Source: Chitinophaga sp. HK235
Lineage (GTDB): Bacteria > Bacteroidota > Bacteroidia > Chitinophagales > Chitinophagaceae
DNA: 64,000 nt
Direction: 5' to 3'
Assembly: GCF_018255755.1 (NCBI RefSeq)
Contig: NZ_CP073766.1
Location: 7,190,501-7,254,500 of the forward strand
The notes under the pieces were generated by a model that was not told the origin of the DNA, ran no database searches, and saw only the letters and a list, made by a program, of their open reading frames with translations. Numbering within the stretch: position 1 is the stretch's first letter; each line of letters begins with the position of its first letter. A program made the position numbers and the translations under genes. This document shows positions 23,690 to 33,282 of this stretch, one piece after another.

Positions 23690-24383
23690 GCAGCAGCCCT
23701 ATTTTCATCGGTATATACGCATTGTCCTGTTGCGCTTGTACCAGTGAAGTAAGTATATCTAAAGAAATACCCTGTCTTTCTGCAACACGCAGCAATGCAA
23801 TACAGGTGGCTACTGTTTCGGGTTCTATGGGAGTGATAGTGCCTTCCAGCTTGCGCCACCGGGCCGTATCTTTACTTAACAGGCGGGGGCGTGTATACAT
23901 GCGGGTGAGTAATGATTTCCATACTTTCGGTAGTTGTGTTACCTCCTGATCTATGGTATCTGTGATGGCATCTGCGTATAGCCGGAAGGGTATTTGCAGG
24001 CGTCCTACGGGTTCCTGCCAGGCGGAGGTGTCAACAGTTGCTCCTGTAAATGTTCCGTTCAACAGCTGGTAGAACTGTATGTCCGGTGTGGCTTCTGTTG
24101 TAATAGACAAATCAGGACAACCTTGATAGGAGCAGATACCGGCGATCAGTCCGTATGGATCACTGATCTGTGTAAAGCGGGTGGCTGCCAGTGCAAACAG
24201 TGACCGGGCGTTGGACTGGTCGAGCAGCATTTCATAGGCTGCGGCCTTCATATAACAGCAGGCGATTGTATGTATATCCTCTGCATTCCCGGTATCAAGA
24301 TAAGCAGCGTAACTGCTGTATGCATGAGCGAGTGTTTGTAATGCATCGCTGTCGAGACTCAGTAACAATGAAAAATCTGACAT
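23682..24383 (-). CDS. Hypothetical cytosolic helical protein
   Basis: 233 residues, no signal peptide and no membrane segments. I do not recognise it. The sequence is rich in alpha-helix (ALQTLAHAYSSYAAYLDTGNAEDIHTIACCYMKAAAYEMLL suggests TPR-like helices), with a middle proline/threonine region and a C-terminal SLDILTSLVQAQQDNAYIPMKIGLLLR. Its end overlaps the ABC remnant. Codon usage is like its neighbours. It may be a specific component of a local accessory locus, but nothing shows which. Confidence 0.6.
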   Translation of the reverse strand: MSDFSLLLSLDSDALQTLAHAYSSYAAYLDTGNAEDIHTIACCYMKAAAYEMLLDQSNARSLFALAATRFTQISDPYGLIAGICSYQGCPDLSITTEATPDIQFYQLLNGTFTGATVDTSAWQEPVGRLQIPFRLYADAITDTIDQEVTQLPKVWKSLLTRMYTRPRLLSKDTARWRKLEGTITPIEPETVATCIALLRVAERQGISLDILTSLVQAQQDNAYIPMKIGLLLR

Positions 24384-24621
24384 TGTCCGATTACTTTAGG
24401 GTGTAAAAATATATATTATTTCATCAGACTTGTCGCTTTGTTGATTGGTATCTGAATAAATTAAGATAATAAATATGTGTGTCAGAGGGGTGATTTCCGC
24501 CTGTACCGATAATATTTCCTTCTACGTAATCAGATACGGGAGAGGTTGCAATACAAGAAAAAAATACTTAGCTTTAGCGCAACCGGTTTAATGACCGGTT
24601 AGGAAATAGCAGCATTACAGA

Positions 24622-25224
24622 TTGTCCAATACAGCATTATATAACGAACCTCACCTGATATTACAGGCATCGAAAGGGAGCCGGGAGGCCTTTACAGAGT
24701 TGTATTCCCATCACCTGGATGCCGTGACGCAGTATGTCCATCTTTTTACCAGATCTCAGGATGAAGCAGATGAAATTATTCAGGAAGTTTTTGTCCGTAT
24801 TTGGGAACAGCGTGAAAAGCTGGCCGACATTACTGCTTTCAGGCCTTATATTGCGCGGTCGGCCAGGAACCGGCTGCTGGATCATCTCCGTCATCAGCAG
24901 GTACGCAAGGCTGCTTTTGTAGATCTGTTGCAACGCGAAGCCACCCCTGATACTCCTGAAGATATCTGGAACTACCGGGCCATTTATGAAAAGGTACAAC
25001 GGCAGATAGCAGCTCTGCCTGCTCAGTGCCAGCATGTTTTCCGCCTGAGTGTGGAGCGTGGACTGAGTCTCGATGAAATTGCTGCAGAGCTGAATATCTC
25101 CAAGTCAGGTGTTAAAAATCAGCTTTATAAAGCCCAGAAGCTGATCCGTGAGTGTTTTGAGGAAAAAGACACCCTGGCATTTTTTCTGTTTATACTCTCT
25201 CTCCCGTCGTTTTACAATATTTAA
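24622..25224 (+). CDS. ECF sigma factor, Bacteroidota RpoE-like type
   Basis: 200 residues beginning at TTG 24622, since no ATG is near and the downstream frame matches sigma region 2 directly. Region 2: EAFTELYSHHLDAVTQYVHLFTRSQDEADEIIQEVFVRIWEQREKL, with the core-binding DEIIQEVF; region 4: LPAQCQHVFRLSVERGLSLDEIAAELNISKSGVKNQLYKAQKLIRE with HTH. It directs RNA polymerase to the adjacent uptake operon. The FecR anti-sigma gene lies 73 bp downstream and the STN-bearing SusC follows, a complete cell-surface signalling set. The C-terminal hydrophobic tail (FFLFILSLPSFYNI) is unusual but recurs in this sigma family. Confidence 0.92.
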   Translation: MSNTALYNEPHLILQASKGSREAFTELYSHHLDAVTQYVHLFTRSQDEADEIIQEVFVRIWEQREKLADITAFRPYIARSARNRLLDHLRHQQVRKAAFVDLLQREATPDTPEDIWNYRAIYEKVQRQIAALPAQCQHVFRLSVERGLSLDEIAAELNISKSGVKNQLYKAQKLIRECFEEKDTLAFFLFILSLPSFYNI

Positions 25225-25297
25225 AAAAAAATTTTTCTTCCGACGTGTCCTTTTGAATTCCTGAAACGTCCTTATACCAGGAAACATATTCCAGGCT

Positions 25298-26482
25298 ATG
25301 ACGAAGGAACAACTACACTCATTTTTAAAAGACTATTCAGCGGGTAAGTATTCGCAGCAGGATTATACTGCATTCCGCCAGTGGCTGGCTGCTGCCGGTC
25401 CGGAGGAACAGCTGGAGGTGCTGGATAAATACGGTGAGTTGTTGAATGGCATGCCTGATACTCCTTCCATGGACTTCCGGCGTATAGCCATGATCGAGAG
25501 AGCCCTGGATGAAGCCGGGCAGGAAAAGGAAGAGAAACCCACCCGGATTATTTCTTATCGCAGGTGGTGGGCTGCCGCGGCCATACTTGTATTATTGGGC
25601 GCTGGTACGGCTCTCATGATGAACCATCAGTCTAAACCTACGGTGGTGGCCAAACAGGCACCCATTCTCCCTGGCCGCGATGGGGCGGTGCTTACGCTGG
25701 GTGATGGCTCACAGATAGTGCTGGACAGCCTGGGTAACGGTATTGTAGCCACGCAGAGTGGTGCCAGTATTGTCCTGAACAGTGGCCGGCTCGGCTACGA
25801 TCAGACAGCCAATGCCAAAGAAGGTCCGCAATACAATACCCTGTCCACGCCCGTTGGACGGCAGTTTAAGGTAACCCTGCCCGATGGAACCACTGTATGG
25901 CTTAACGCCCAAAGTTCAGTGAAGTTCCCGACCTATTTCACCGGAGATGATCGTACAGTGGAAGTGAGCGGTGAAGTATATATGGATGTGGCACAGGATG
26001 CGAAACATCCGTTTAAAGTAAATATCCTGCGTGCCGATAAAAGTATAGGAACAGTGGAAGTGCTGGGCACCCATTTTAATATCAACGCCTACCCCGATGA
26101 AAGCGCCTGTAAGGTTACACTTGTACAGGGAGCCGTCATGGTATCTGCCGGAGCGGCAGCCGGGAAAACACTGCTGAAGCCCGACCAGCAGGCAGCTATT
26201 TCCGAAAATCAACACATCAGTGTACAATATGCCAATACAGAGAGTGTAACGGCCTGGAAAAACGGATATTTCGATTTTGAAAATAATGACCTTACCATGC
26301 TGGCACGCCAACTGACCAGATGGTACGGTGTTGATACCAAAGTAATGGAGAATGCACCTGATACTGAGTTTGGTGGTAAAATAAGCCGCAACCTGGTATT
26401 ACAGGAAATGATCAAAGTATTGAACCAGGCAGGTGTACATTGCCGTCTGGAAAATGATAAAAAACTAGTGTTTATTCCTTAA
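25298..26482 (+). CDS. FecR-type transmembrane anti-sigma factor
   Basis: 394 residues. N-terminal cytosolic helix bundle (about 1-85) for sigma binding; one membrane segment near residues 90-107 (WWAAAAILVLLGAGTALMM); periplasmic FecR domain with LSTPVGRQFKVTLPDGTTVWLNAQSSVKFPTYF, EVSGEVYMDVAQDAKHPF, and VEVLGTHFNINAYPDESACKVTLVQGAV. The C-terminal YFDFENNDLTMLARQLTRWYGVDTK matches the domain that contacts the STN domain of the partner receptor. Signal from SusC would release the ECF factor upstream. Firm call. Confidence 0.94.
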   Translation: MTKEQLHSFLKDYSAGKYSQQDYTAFRQWLAAAGPEEQLEVLDKYGELLNGMPDTPSMDFRRIAMIERALDEAGQEKEEKPTRIISYRRWWAAAAILVLLGAGTALMMNHQSKPTVVAKQAPILPGRDGAVLTLGDGSQIVLDSLGNGIVATQSGASIVLNSGRLGYDQTANAKEGPQYNTLSTPVGRQFKVTLPDGTTVWLNAQSSVKFPTYFTGDDRTVEVSGEVYMDVAQDAKHPFKVNILRADKSIGTVEVLGTHFNINAYPDESACKVTLVQGAVMVSAGAAAGKTLLKPDQQAAISENQHISVQYANTESVTAWKNGYFDFENNDLTMLARQLTRWYGVDTKVMENAPDTEFGGKISRNLVLQEMIKVLNQAGVHCRLENDKKLVFIP

Positions 26483-26728
26483 CCTGACAATGAGAATTAA
26501 TTATTTAAGGCAGGAAGCTGCCGTCAACCAAAAATGAGGGTACTGTTACCACACTATGCTATAGGAAAATAGTGGCACTTCTCTTTTTGTAAAAATTTAA
26601 AAACGGAAATAACAACAAAGGGCTGTCAACAAAAACCGGAGGTGTCATCACCACCCCCGGAAGGCGTTTGAATGATCCTGATCGAATGAAACCATTTTTT
26701 TAAACAACCAGTTAAAACCATCAAACTA

Positions 26729-29700
26729 ATGCAATTTATGCAAAAAAATGCTAATTGTAGTTGGTATGCTATGCCCGGAAATGTAGTATCGGTCAGCCTC
26801 CACCATAGGGCCGAAACGGTATTGGAAAATCGGCAGAATCCGGTGAAGGGTATAGCTACCGGGCTAAAAAAACTGCTGATTACTATGAAACTGACAGCAT
26901 TGTTAATCCTTGTGACCATTATGCAAGTGGCTGCAGGGGCCAGGGCACAGAGTATTACATTCAGTGCCCAGAAGGTCAGCCTGCAAAAGGTATTTACTGC
27001 CATTGAAAAGCAGACAGGATACCTGGTATTTTATAAAAAAGAAGTGCTGCAGCGTGCCCACGATATCTCCGTGAACGCTAAAGAGGTGCCCTTGAATGAA
27101 TTTATGGACCAGGTGTTGAAAGATCAGCCCATAGAATATGAGCTGCTGTCTAAAACAATCATCCTGACCGTAAAGGATGCATCTGCCACCAAAACCGCTA
27201 CGGAAGCTGAACCACAGCAACAAACACAACGTACCGGTAAAATAACCGATAAAAAGGGTAATCCCCTGATCGGTGTTTCCGTACAGATCAAAGGACAAAG
27301 CCGCGGTGTTATCACCGACCAGGATGGCCGCTTTTCCATCACTGCAAATAATAACGATGTCCTGGTATTTAACTTTCTTGGTTTTAAACCACATGAAGTT
27401 CAGGTAAATGACAAGACTGTTTTCAACATTACCATGGAAGAAAACATTGCAGGGCTGGGAGAGGTGATTGTAACAGGTTACCAGAACGTAAACAAAAAAC
27501 TGTTTACTGGTTCTGCTACCAACATCAGCGGTGTAGAGGTGAAACAGGATGGTGTCATCGATGTAAGCCGTATGCTGGAAGGTAGAGTAGCTGGTGTTTC
27601 TGTGCAGAACGTTTCCGGTACCTTCGGTGCGGCCCCTAAAATCCGCGTAAGAGGTGCTACTTCCATCTCCGGTGAAAACAAACCACTGTGGGTAATCGAT
27701 AACGTGGTACTGGAAGATATCGTGAACATCAGCAACGACCAGCTCTCCAGCGGAGACGCGCTAACGCTGATCGGCTCTTCTGTAGCAGGTATCAACGCAG
27801 ACGATATCGAAACATTTACCATCCTGAAAGATGCTGCTGCTACCGCCCAGTATGGTGCCCGTGCGATGAACGGTGTGGTGGTGATCACCACCAAGAAAGG
27901 CCGTGTCGGTTCTACCCAGGTGAATTACAACGGTAACTTCTCCACCTTCCTCAAACCGGATTACAGCACTTTCAACATTATGAATTCTGCCGACCAGATG
28001 TCTGTGTATGCAGAGATGTACCGTAAAGGTGGACTGAGCTCTTCCATCGCCAACGAAAATAACGGTGGTGTATACTCGAAAATGTACCAGAAACTGAAAG
28101 AGTATAATCCGGCTACCGGCACATTTGGCCTGCAGAATACTCCCGAAGCCAGAGAAGCTTTCCTGCAGCGTTATGCAAAAGCCAATACAGACTGGTTTAG
28201 CATACTCTTCAGAAACTCTTTTGTACAGGAACATTCCCTGAGCATTTCTTCCGGTACAGATAAATCACAACATTACTTCTCCCTCGGTTATTATAATGAT
28301 AATGGTTGGTCTGTTGCCGATCGTGTAAGCCGTTATACCGCTAACCTCCGCGGTACCTACAATCTCACCAACCGCCTTACTGCGAATGTGATTGTAAACG
28401 GATCTATCAGACAACAACGGGCTCCCGGTACTCAGGGAAGATCCAGCAACGTAGTGGAAGGGGTATATACCAGGGATTTTGATATCAACCCCTACAGCTA
28501 TGCGCTGAATACCAGCCGTGCCATGACAGCCTACGACGAAAGTGGCAACCTGGAATTCTTCAACCGCAACTACGCACCATTTAACATCATCAACGAGTTA
28601 AAAAATAACTACATTAACCTGGACATGCTGGATACTAAGATTCAGGGTGAACTGGGTTATAAGATCTCCAATGACTTCAGTTTCCGGACCATTGGTGCTA
28701 TCCGCTTCGTAAAAACCACCCGCGAAAATATCATCAGCGAAAACTCCAACATGGCCCTGGCATACCGGTATGCTCCCAATTCCACCCTGGCTGCTGCAAA
28801 TCCGTTCCTCTACCTGGATCCAGATCATCCTGAATTAACGGTGAAACAAATCGCATTGCCGCAAGGTGGTTTCTACAATAAAAATGATGATAAGCTCACT
28901 AACTACTATGTGCGTAATCAGCTGGAGTGGAAACATGATTTCAGCAAAAAACACCTGGTAAGCGCTTTCCTCGGACAGGAAATCAAATACACTGACCGTC
29001 AGAACAGCTATGCTAATGGCTACGGTTACCAGTATGATAAAGGTGGTACACCATTTACTGACTACCGTATCATTAAAATGCTGCTCGAAGGTGGTTACAA
29101 CTATTTCGGGATGAACCAGCAGTACGACAGATATGCTTCTTTCTTTGGTAATGCCAGCTATTCCTATGATGGTAAATATATCTTCAACGGAACGTTGAGA
29201 TATGATGGTTCCAACAGAATGGGCGAATCCAGAAATGCGCGCTGGCTGCCTACCTGGACCCTGAGTGCCGCCTGGAACCTCGACCAGGAGGATTTCCTGA
29301 AGTATAGGGAAAATATCAGCTTCCTGAAGCTGAGGGCCTCTTACGGTCTGACCGCCAGTATCGGAAGCGCCACCAACTCCAGTGTGGTATTCCTGAACAG
29401 CTCTGCTATACGTCCGAGGTTATCAGAAGTGGAACCAAGAGTTGAACTGGACCACCTGGAAAACTCCGAACTCACCTGGGAAAAACAATACGAAGGTAAC
29501 GTCGGTGTTGACGCAGGTTTCTGGGGTGATAAACTGGCCGTTACTGTTGATGCCTATAAACGCAATGGTTTTGACCTGATCAGTGGACTGCGTACTTCCG
29601 GCATTGGTGGGGAAGGTACCAAACAGGCCAACTACGCAGACATGAAATCCTATGGTGTGGAAATGACCGTTGGTGGAAAACTGATTAAAAGCAAGTCTTT

Positions 29701-30475
29701 CAACTGGTCTTCCAACCTGACCTTTGGCTTCAACAAAAACGAAATCACCAATCTGAAGAGCAAACCCCGTATTTATGATCTGATCGTACCAGAAGGTGGT
29801 GCGAGCGAAGGACATGCTGTACGTGGACTTTACTCAGTCAATTTCCAGGGCCTGAGCAAGGACGGAATACCTACCTACATCGACGAAAACGGTAAGTTGA
29901 ACGGTGGGGTATATGTTCAGAGCAGCAACAAGGATTATCTGATATATGAAGGATCTGTAGATCCTATCGTTACAGGTGGCTGGAACAATACTTTCAACTA
30001 CAAAAACTTTATGCTGAATTTCTTCATCTCCTATCAGGCTGGAAACAAGATCAGGTTAAACAATGCGTTTGCAGTGAAATACTCTGATGCCGATGCGATG
30101 CCGAAGGAATTCCTGGACAGATGGACATTACCGCTCGACGAGAAAGCTACCAATGTACCGGCTATCGCCGACTATCTCGTTCGTAGCTCCATTGGTTCAG
30201 TTTATCCCTATACCGTCTATAACTACACTTCCGGACGGGTAGCAGATGGAAGTTTTGTTCGCCTGAAACAGGTGTCACTGGCTTACAATCTGCCTGTAAG
30301 GATTGCAAGGCTGATACGTGCCAACAATATGTCTGTGAAACTGCAGGGTAACAATATCTGGCTGATATATGCAGACAAGGCGCTGAAAGGCCAGGATCCG
30401 GAGTTCTTTACTTCCGGCGGTGTGGCAATGCCTGTTCCTAAGCAATTCACATTTACCTTAAAAGTTGGATTTTAA
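26729..30475 (+). CDS. SusC/RagA-family TonB-dependent receptor with STN domain
   Basis: 1248 residues from 26729; an inner ATG at 26885 (MKLTALLILVTIMQVAAGARAQ) opens directly with the signal peptide and could be the real start. After the signal comes an STN domain (LQKVFTAIEKQTGYLVFYKKEVLQ) for signal transfer to FecR, then a carboxypeptidase-D-like domain (GKITDKKGNPLIGVSVQIKG to FNFLGFKPHEVQV), the TonB-box/plug junction GEVIVTGYQNVNKKLFTGS, and the barrel ending KQFTFTLKVGF. It imports a glycan or peptide ligand bound by the SusD protein. Upstream lie ECF sigma and FecR. No glycosidase is adjacent, but two metallopeptidases follow, so a peptide or protein substrate is more likely. Confidence 0.95.
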   Translation: MQFMQKNANCSWYAMPGNVVSVSLHHRAETVLENRQNPVKGIATGLKKLLITMKLTALLILVTIMQVAAGARAQSITFSAQKVSLQKVFTAIEKQTGYLVFYKKEVLQRAHDISVNAKEVPLNEFMDQVLKDQPIEYELLSKTIILTVKDASATKTATEAEPQQQTQRTGKITDKKGNPLIGVSVQIKGQSRGVITDQDGRFSITANNNDVLVFNFLGFKPHEVQVNDKTVFNITMEENIAGLGEVIVTGYQNVNKKLFTGSATNISGVEVKQDGVIDVSRMLEGRVAGVSVQNVSGTFGAAPKIRVRGATSISGENKPLWVIDNVVLEDIVNISNDQLSSGDALTLIGSSVAGINADDIETFTILKDAAATAQYGARAMNGVVVITTKKGRVGSTQVNYNGNFSTFLKPDYSTFNIMNSADQMSVYAEMYRKGGLSSSIANENNGGVYSKMYQKLKEYNPATGTFGLQNTPEAREAFLQRYAKANTDWFSILFRNSFVQEHSLSISSGTDKSQHYFSLGYYNDNGWSVADRVSRYTANLRGTYNLTNRLTANVIVNGSIRQQRAPGTQGRSSNVVEGVYTRDFDINPYSYALNTSRAMTAYDESGNLEFFNRNYAPFNIINELKNNYINLDMLDTKIQGELGYKISNDFSFRTIGAIRFVKTTRENIISENSNMALAYRYAPNSTLAAANPFLYLDPDHPELTVKQIALPQGGFYNKNDDKLTNYYVRNQLEWKHDFSKKHLVSAFLGQEIKYTDRQNSYANGYGYQYDKGGTPFTDYRIIKMLLEGGYNYFGMNQQYDRYASFFGNASYSYDGKYIFNGTLRYDGSNRMGESRNARWLPTWTLSAAWNLDQEDFLKYRENISFLKLRASYGLTASIGSATNSSVVFLNSSAIRPRLSEVEPRVELDHLENSELTWEKQYEGNVGVDAGFWGDKLAVTVDAYKRNGFDLISGLRTSGIGGEGTKQANYADMKSYGVEMTVGGKLIKSKSFNWSSNLTFGFNKNEITNLKSKPRIYDLIVPEGGASEGHAVRGLYSVNFQGLSKDGIPTYIDENGKLNGGVYVQSSNKDYLIYEGSVDPIVTGGWNNTFNYKNFMLNFFISYQAGNKIRLNNAFAVKYSDADAMPKEFLDRWTLPLDEKATNVPAIADYLVRSSIGSVYPYTVYNYTSGRVADGSFVRLKQVSLAYNLPVRIARLIRANNMSVKLQGNNIWLIYADKALKGQDPEFFTSGGVAMPVPKQFTFTLKVGF

Positions 30476-30486
30476 TTGTGATAATT

Positions 30487-31938
30487 ATGAAAAAAACATA
30501 TCTATATATAACGGCTGTTGCATTGCTGGGTACCACCGGCTGCAAAAAGTATCTGGAACAGGCACCCGATCAGCGGGCGGTCCTGAACACACCTGAGAAG
30601 GTGGCTGAGCTGCTGGTAACAGCTTATCCCAGTGCCAACTACTTCACTTTTGCTGAAGCAATGTCCGATAACGCCATGGATGTAAGTGTCACCGGCGTTG
30701 TTGACTCAAGAAATGCAGACGCGTATTTCTGGAGAGATATCACCTCTACTGCCCAGGATGGTCCTACCTACTACTGGAACGCCTGTTACTCCGCGATCGC
30801 ATCCGCTAACCAGGCATTAGACATCTGCAACAAAGCCACTAATCCGCAGTCATACGCTGGTCAGAAAGGAGAAGCGTTGGTAGCAAGGGCTTACGCACAC
30901 TTTATGTTGGTGACTCTTTTTTCAAAAGCCTATGATCCGGCTACTGCCGGCCAGGACCCAGGTATTCCATATGTGACAGAGCCTGAGAAAATAGTGTTGA
31001 AAAATTACGACCGCAAAACCGTGGCCTATGTATATGACATGATCGAGAAAGACCTGAAAGAAGGTATTCCTTTGCTGAATGACAAATACGCCATTCCTGC
31101 CTACCACTTTACCAGGAGAGCGGCACATGCTTTTGCATCCAGGTTTTACCTGTGGAAACGCAACTATGATAAAGTGATAGAAGAAGCCAACCTGGCATTC
31201 CCTACCAACGATTTTGCGACTAACGTAAGACCATGGCTGAACTATCAGGGTGCTTCTGTTACCGTCAATGACCTGCAGAATTTTTACACCAATGCCACCA
31301 ATCCGGGCAATCTGTTGTTGGCCGAAACGGTATCTAACTATTGTGTTTATTATTACCGCTACCAGTATGCGATGTCTCAGCCAAGGGTTATACAACTCAT
31401 CAGCCCCCTGGGCAACCGCTGGGATGCAATGAAGGTATATAGTACCAGCAGCACTTTTTACTTTGTGATGAAGTATCTCGCTTACTTCAAACGTTCCAGT
31501 ATCAACGCCAACACTGGCGTATACTATACCATGGTGCCGTTGCTGACCACAGAGGAAACATTGCTCAACAGAGCTGAAGCATCTCTCAGCAAGGAAATGT
31601 ATGACCAGGCGCTCAATGATATGAACACCCTGGTGAAAACGCGTGTCGCCAACTACAATACTACCCAGCACTTAATTACAGATGCCCGTGTGATGAGCTA
31701 CTATGGCTCCAGAACAACCGATAAGAAAGAGGCTTACCGCCTGGCATTGCTGGATATCAAACGTGCCGAGTTTGTCAATGAAGGCATGAGGTGGCTCGAC
31801 ATCCTGCGTCTGAAAATGCCGGTAACACATACTACCTCCAAAGGAGAGGTGTTTGATCTGGCTGCGGATGATAAACGCAAACTGTTGCAATTACCGGAAG
31901 AAGTGACCCTGTCCGGTGTTCCTCTTAATCCTCGTTAA
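30487..31938 (+). CDS. RagB/SusD-family outer-membrane lipoprotein
   Basis: 483 residues from ATG 30487; a GTG at 30478 adds only three residues. Lipobox near residue 18 (LLGTTGCKK). Typical SusD features: YLEQAPDQRAVL after the anchor, YYWNACYSAIASANQALD, EALVARAYAHFMLVTLFSKAYDP (TPR region), and the C-terminal RAEFVNEGMRWLDILRLKMPV. It caps the SusC barrel and binds ligand. It starts 11 bp after the SusC stop, so they are one operon. Confidence 0.94.
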   Translation: MKKTYLYITAVALLGTTGCKKYLEQAPDQRAVLNTPEKVAELLVTAYPSANYFTFAEAMSDNAMDVSVTGVVDSRNADAYFWRDITSTAQDGPTYYWNACYSAIASANQALDICNKATNPQSYAGQKGEALVARAYAHFMLVTLFSKAYDPATAGQDPGIPYVTEPEKIVLKNYDRKTVAYVYDMIEKDLKEGIPLLNDKYAIPAYHFTRRAAHAFASRFYLWKRNYDKVIEEANLAFPTNDFATNVRPWLNYQGASVTVNDLQNFYTNATNPGNLLLAETVSNYCVYYYRYQYAMSQPRVIQLISPLGNRWDAMKVYSTSSTFYFVMKYLAYFKRSSINANTGVYYTMVPLLTTEETLLNRAEASLSKEMYDQALNDMNTLVKTRVANYNTTQHLITDARVMSYYGSRTTDKKEAYRLALLDIKRAEFVNEGMRWLDILRLKMPVTHTTSKGEVFDLAADDKRKLLQLPEEVTLSGVPLNPR

Positions 31939-31950
31939 TCTGCTGTAAGT

Positions 31951-33282
31951 ATGAAAAAACATTTTTTCTTAATAATAGCTTTTGCGGCAGTGATGCTGTC
32001 CGCCTGTAAAAAGTCAGATGATCTGGACAAACCATTGGTGGGCCTTGGTGGCGATAAATGGGTGAAAACACCGTTGGATAACTGGCTGTTTGCCACGTTT
32101 ACACAACCATACAACCTGGAAGTAAAATACAGGTTCGATGGCTCGGAACTGGACCCCACCAAAACCCTGGTTCCACCAGACAGTGCCAAAGTAAGACCAT
32201 TGATGGAAACAGTGAATTCTGCCTGGATTCAGCCATATGTGATGGAGAAAAATGCCGATTTTATCAAAATGTATTCTCCCAAACAGTACATGCTGGTAGG
32301 TAGTGTGGAATATAATACCGGCGGAACCGTTAAGCTGGGTGAAGCAGAAGGGGGATACAGGGTTACACTGTATAATGTCAACAACTTCAACAAATCCAGC
32401 CGCGCTAATGTACAGCAGGTACTGAAAACCATTCATCACGAGTTTACACATATCCTGCACCAGACAGTGATTTATCCGAAGGATTTCCCGCTGTTGACAG
32501 GTGGTGGTTATACTGCCGACTGGAATAACCAGCCCCTGACAGATGCTTATACACTGGGCTTTATTAGCCAGTATGCCCGTGCCGCTCCTGAAGAGGATTT
32601 CGCGGAAATGGTTTCTATGATGCTCACGCTGGGCCGTGGTGGCTATGAAACCATCATGAAACAGACAGGTGTGAATGTGGGTATTCTCCGCAAGAAAGAA
32701 GCCATTGTAGTGGGTTATTTCAGACAAACATGGGGCATTGATTTTACCGGGCTGCAAACCAAGGTGCAGAAAGACTTTAATAGTTATTCCAATCCGCCGG
32801 TTTTCTCCCATATCGGTTTTGGCAAGGCCTTTACATCCATTGTTATTAATCCTGCGTTGGTAGGTGGACAGTCGGATAATTTCAACAATGCATGGGAAAC
32901 TTCCAAAGCTGCTTTACTGAAGGTAGACGCTACTACACAGTTTACACTGGAAAGCATCAATGTGGTGTTTAATTCGGCTACTACCATGCAGCTGAAAGTT
33001 AACTACCGTTCTGCTGCAGGACCAGGTGCAGGAACACTGGCCACCGGTACATTTACCTATAGTGTAGTGGCCAACACGGCTGCGGAAACATACACCTTCG
33101 CACTCACCGGAGCAGATGCCACCGCTAATACAATCGCAGCTGCGGTGAAACCACTGACCGATTTCTTCAGCGGTGCACAGAAGACAAAATACTTCTATGG
33201 CCCCGATGCGAAAGTGGAATTCGGTGGTTTCGAGAAAGCTAATGATGCAACCTCATTCACATTCGGCACCTTAAATCTGTAA
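31951..33282 (+). CDS. Zinc metallopeptidase-type lipoprotein (Peptidase_Mx1-like)
   Basis: 443 residues, lipobox Cys19 (VMLSACKK). The HExxH motif is H163-E164-F-T-H167 in IHHEFTHILHQ, and PEEDFAEMVSMMLTLG further on provides the downstream Glu expected in this family. This pattern is the putative zinc-binding metallopeptidase often found between SusD and DUF4302 genes in Bacteroidota. It is anchored to the outer membrane, probably surface-exposed, and may trim the ligand taken up by SusC/D. It starts 12 bp after susD. Confidence 0.88.
   Translation: MKKHFFLIIAFAAVMLSACKKSDDLDKPLVGLGGDKWVKTPLDNWLFATFTQPYNLEVKYRFDGSELDPTKTLVPPDSAKVRPLMETVNSAWIQPYVMEKNADFIKMYSPKQYMLVGSVEYNTGGTVKLGEAEGGYRVTLYNVNNFNKSSRANVQQVLKTIHHEFTHILHQTVIYPKDFPLLTGGGYTADWNNQPLTDAYTLGFISQYARAAPEEDFAEMVSMMLTLGRGGYETIMKQTGVNVGILRKKEAIVVGYFRQTWGIDFTGLQTKVQKDFNSYSNPPVFSHIGFGKAFTSIVINPALVGGQSDNFNNAWETSKAALLKVDATTQFTLESINVVFNSATTMQLKVNYRSAAGPGAGTLATGTFTYSVVANTAAETYTFALTGADATANTIAAAVKPLTDFFSGAQKTKYFYGPDAKVEFGGFEKANDATSFTFGTLNL

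Noticed and set aside
24581..24604. ACCGGT repeats before the ECF sigma gene as an operator
   Set aside because: Two copies of a 6-bp palindrome 6 bp apart; too short and without support from other sites to call.
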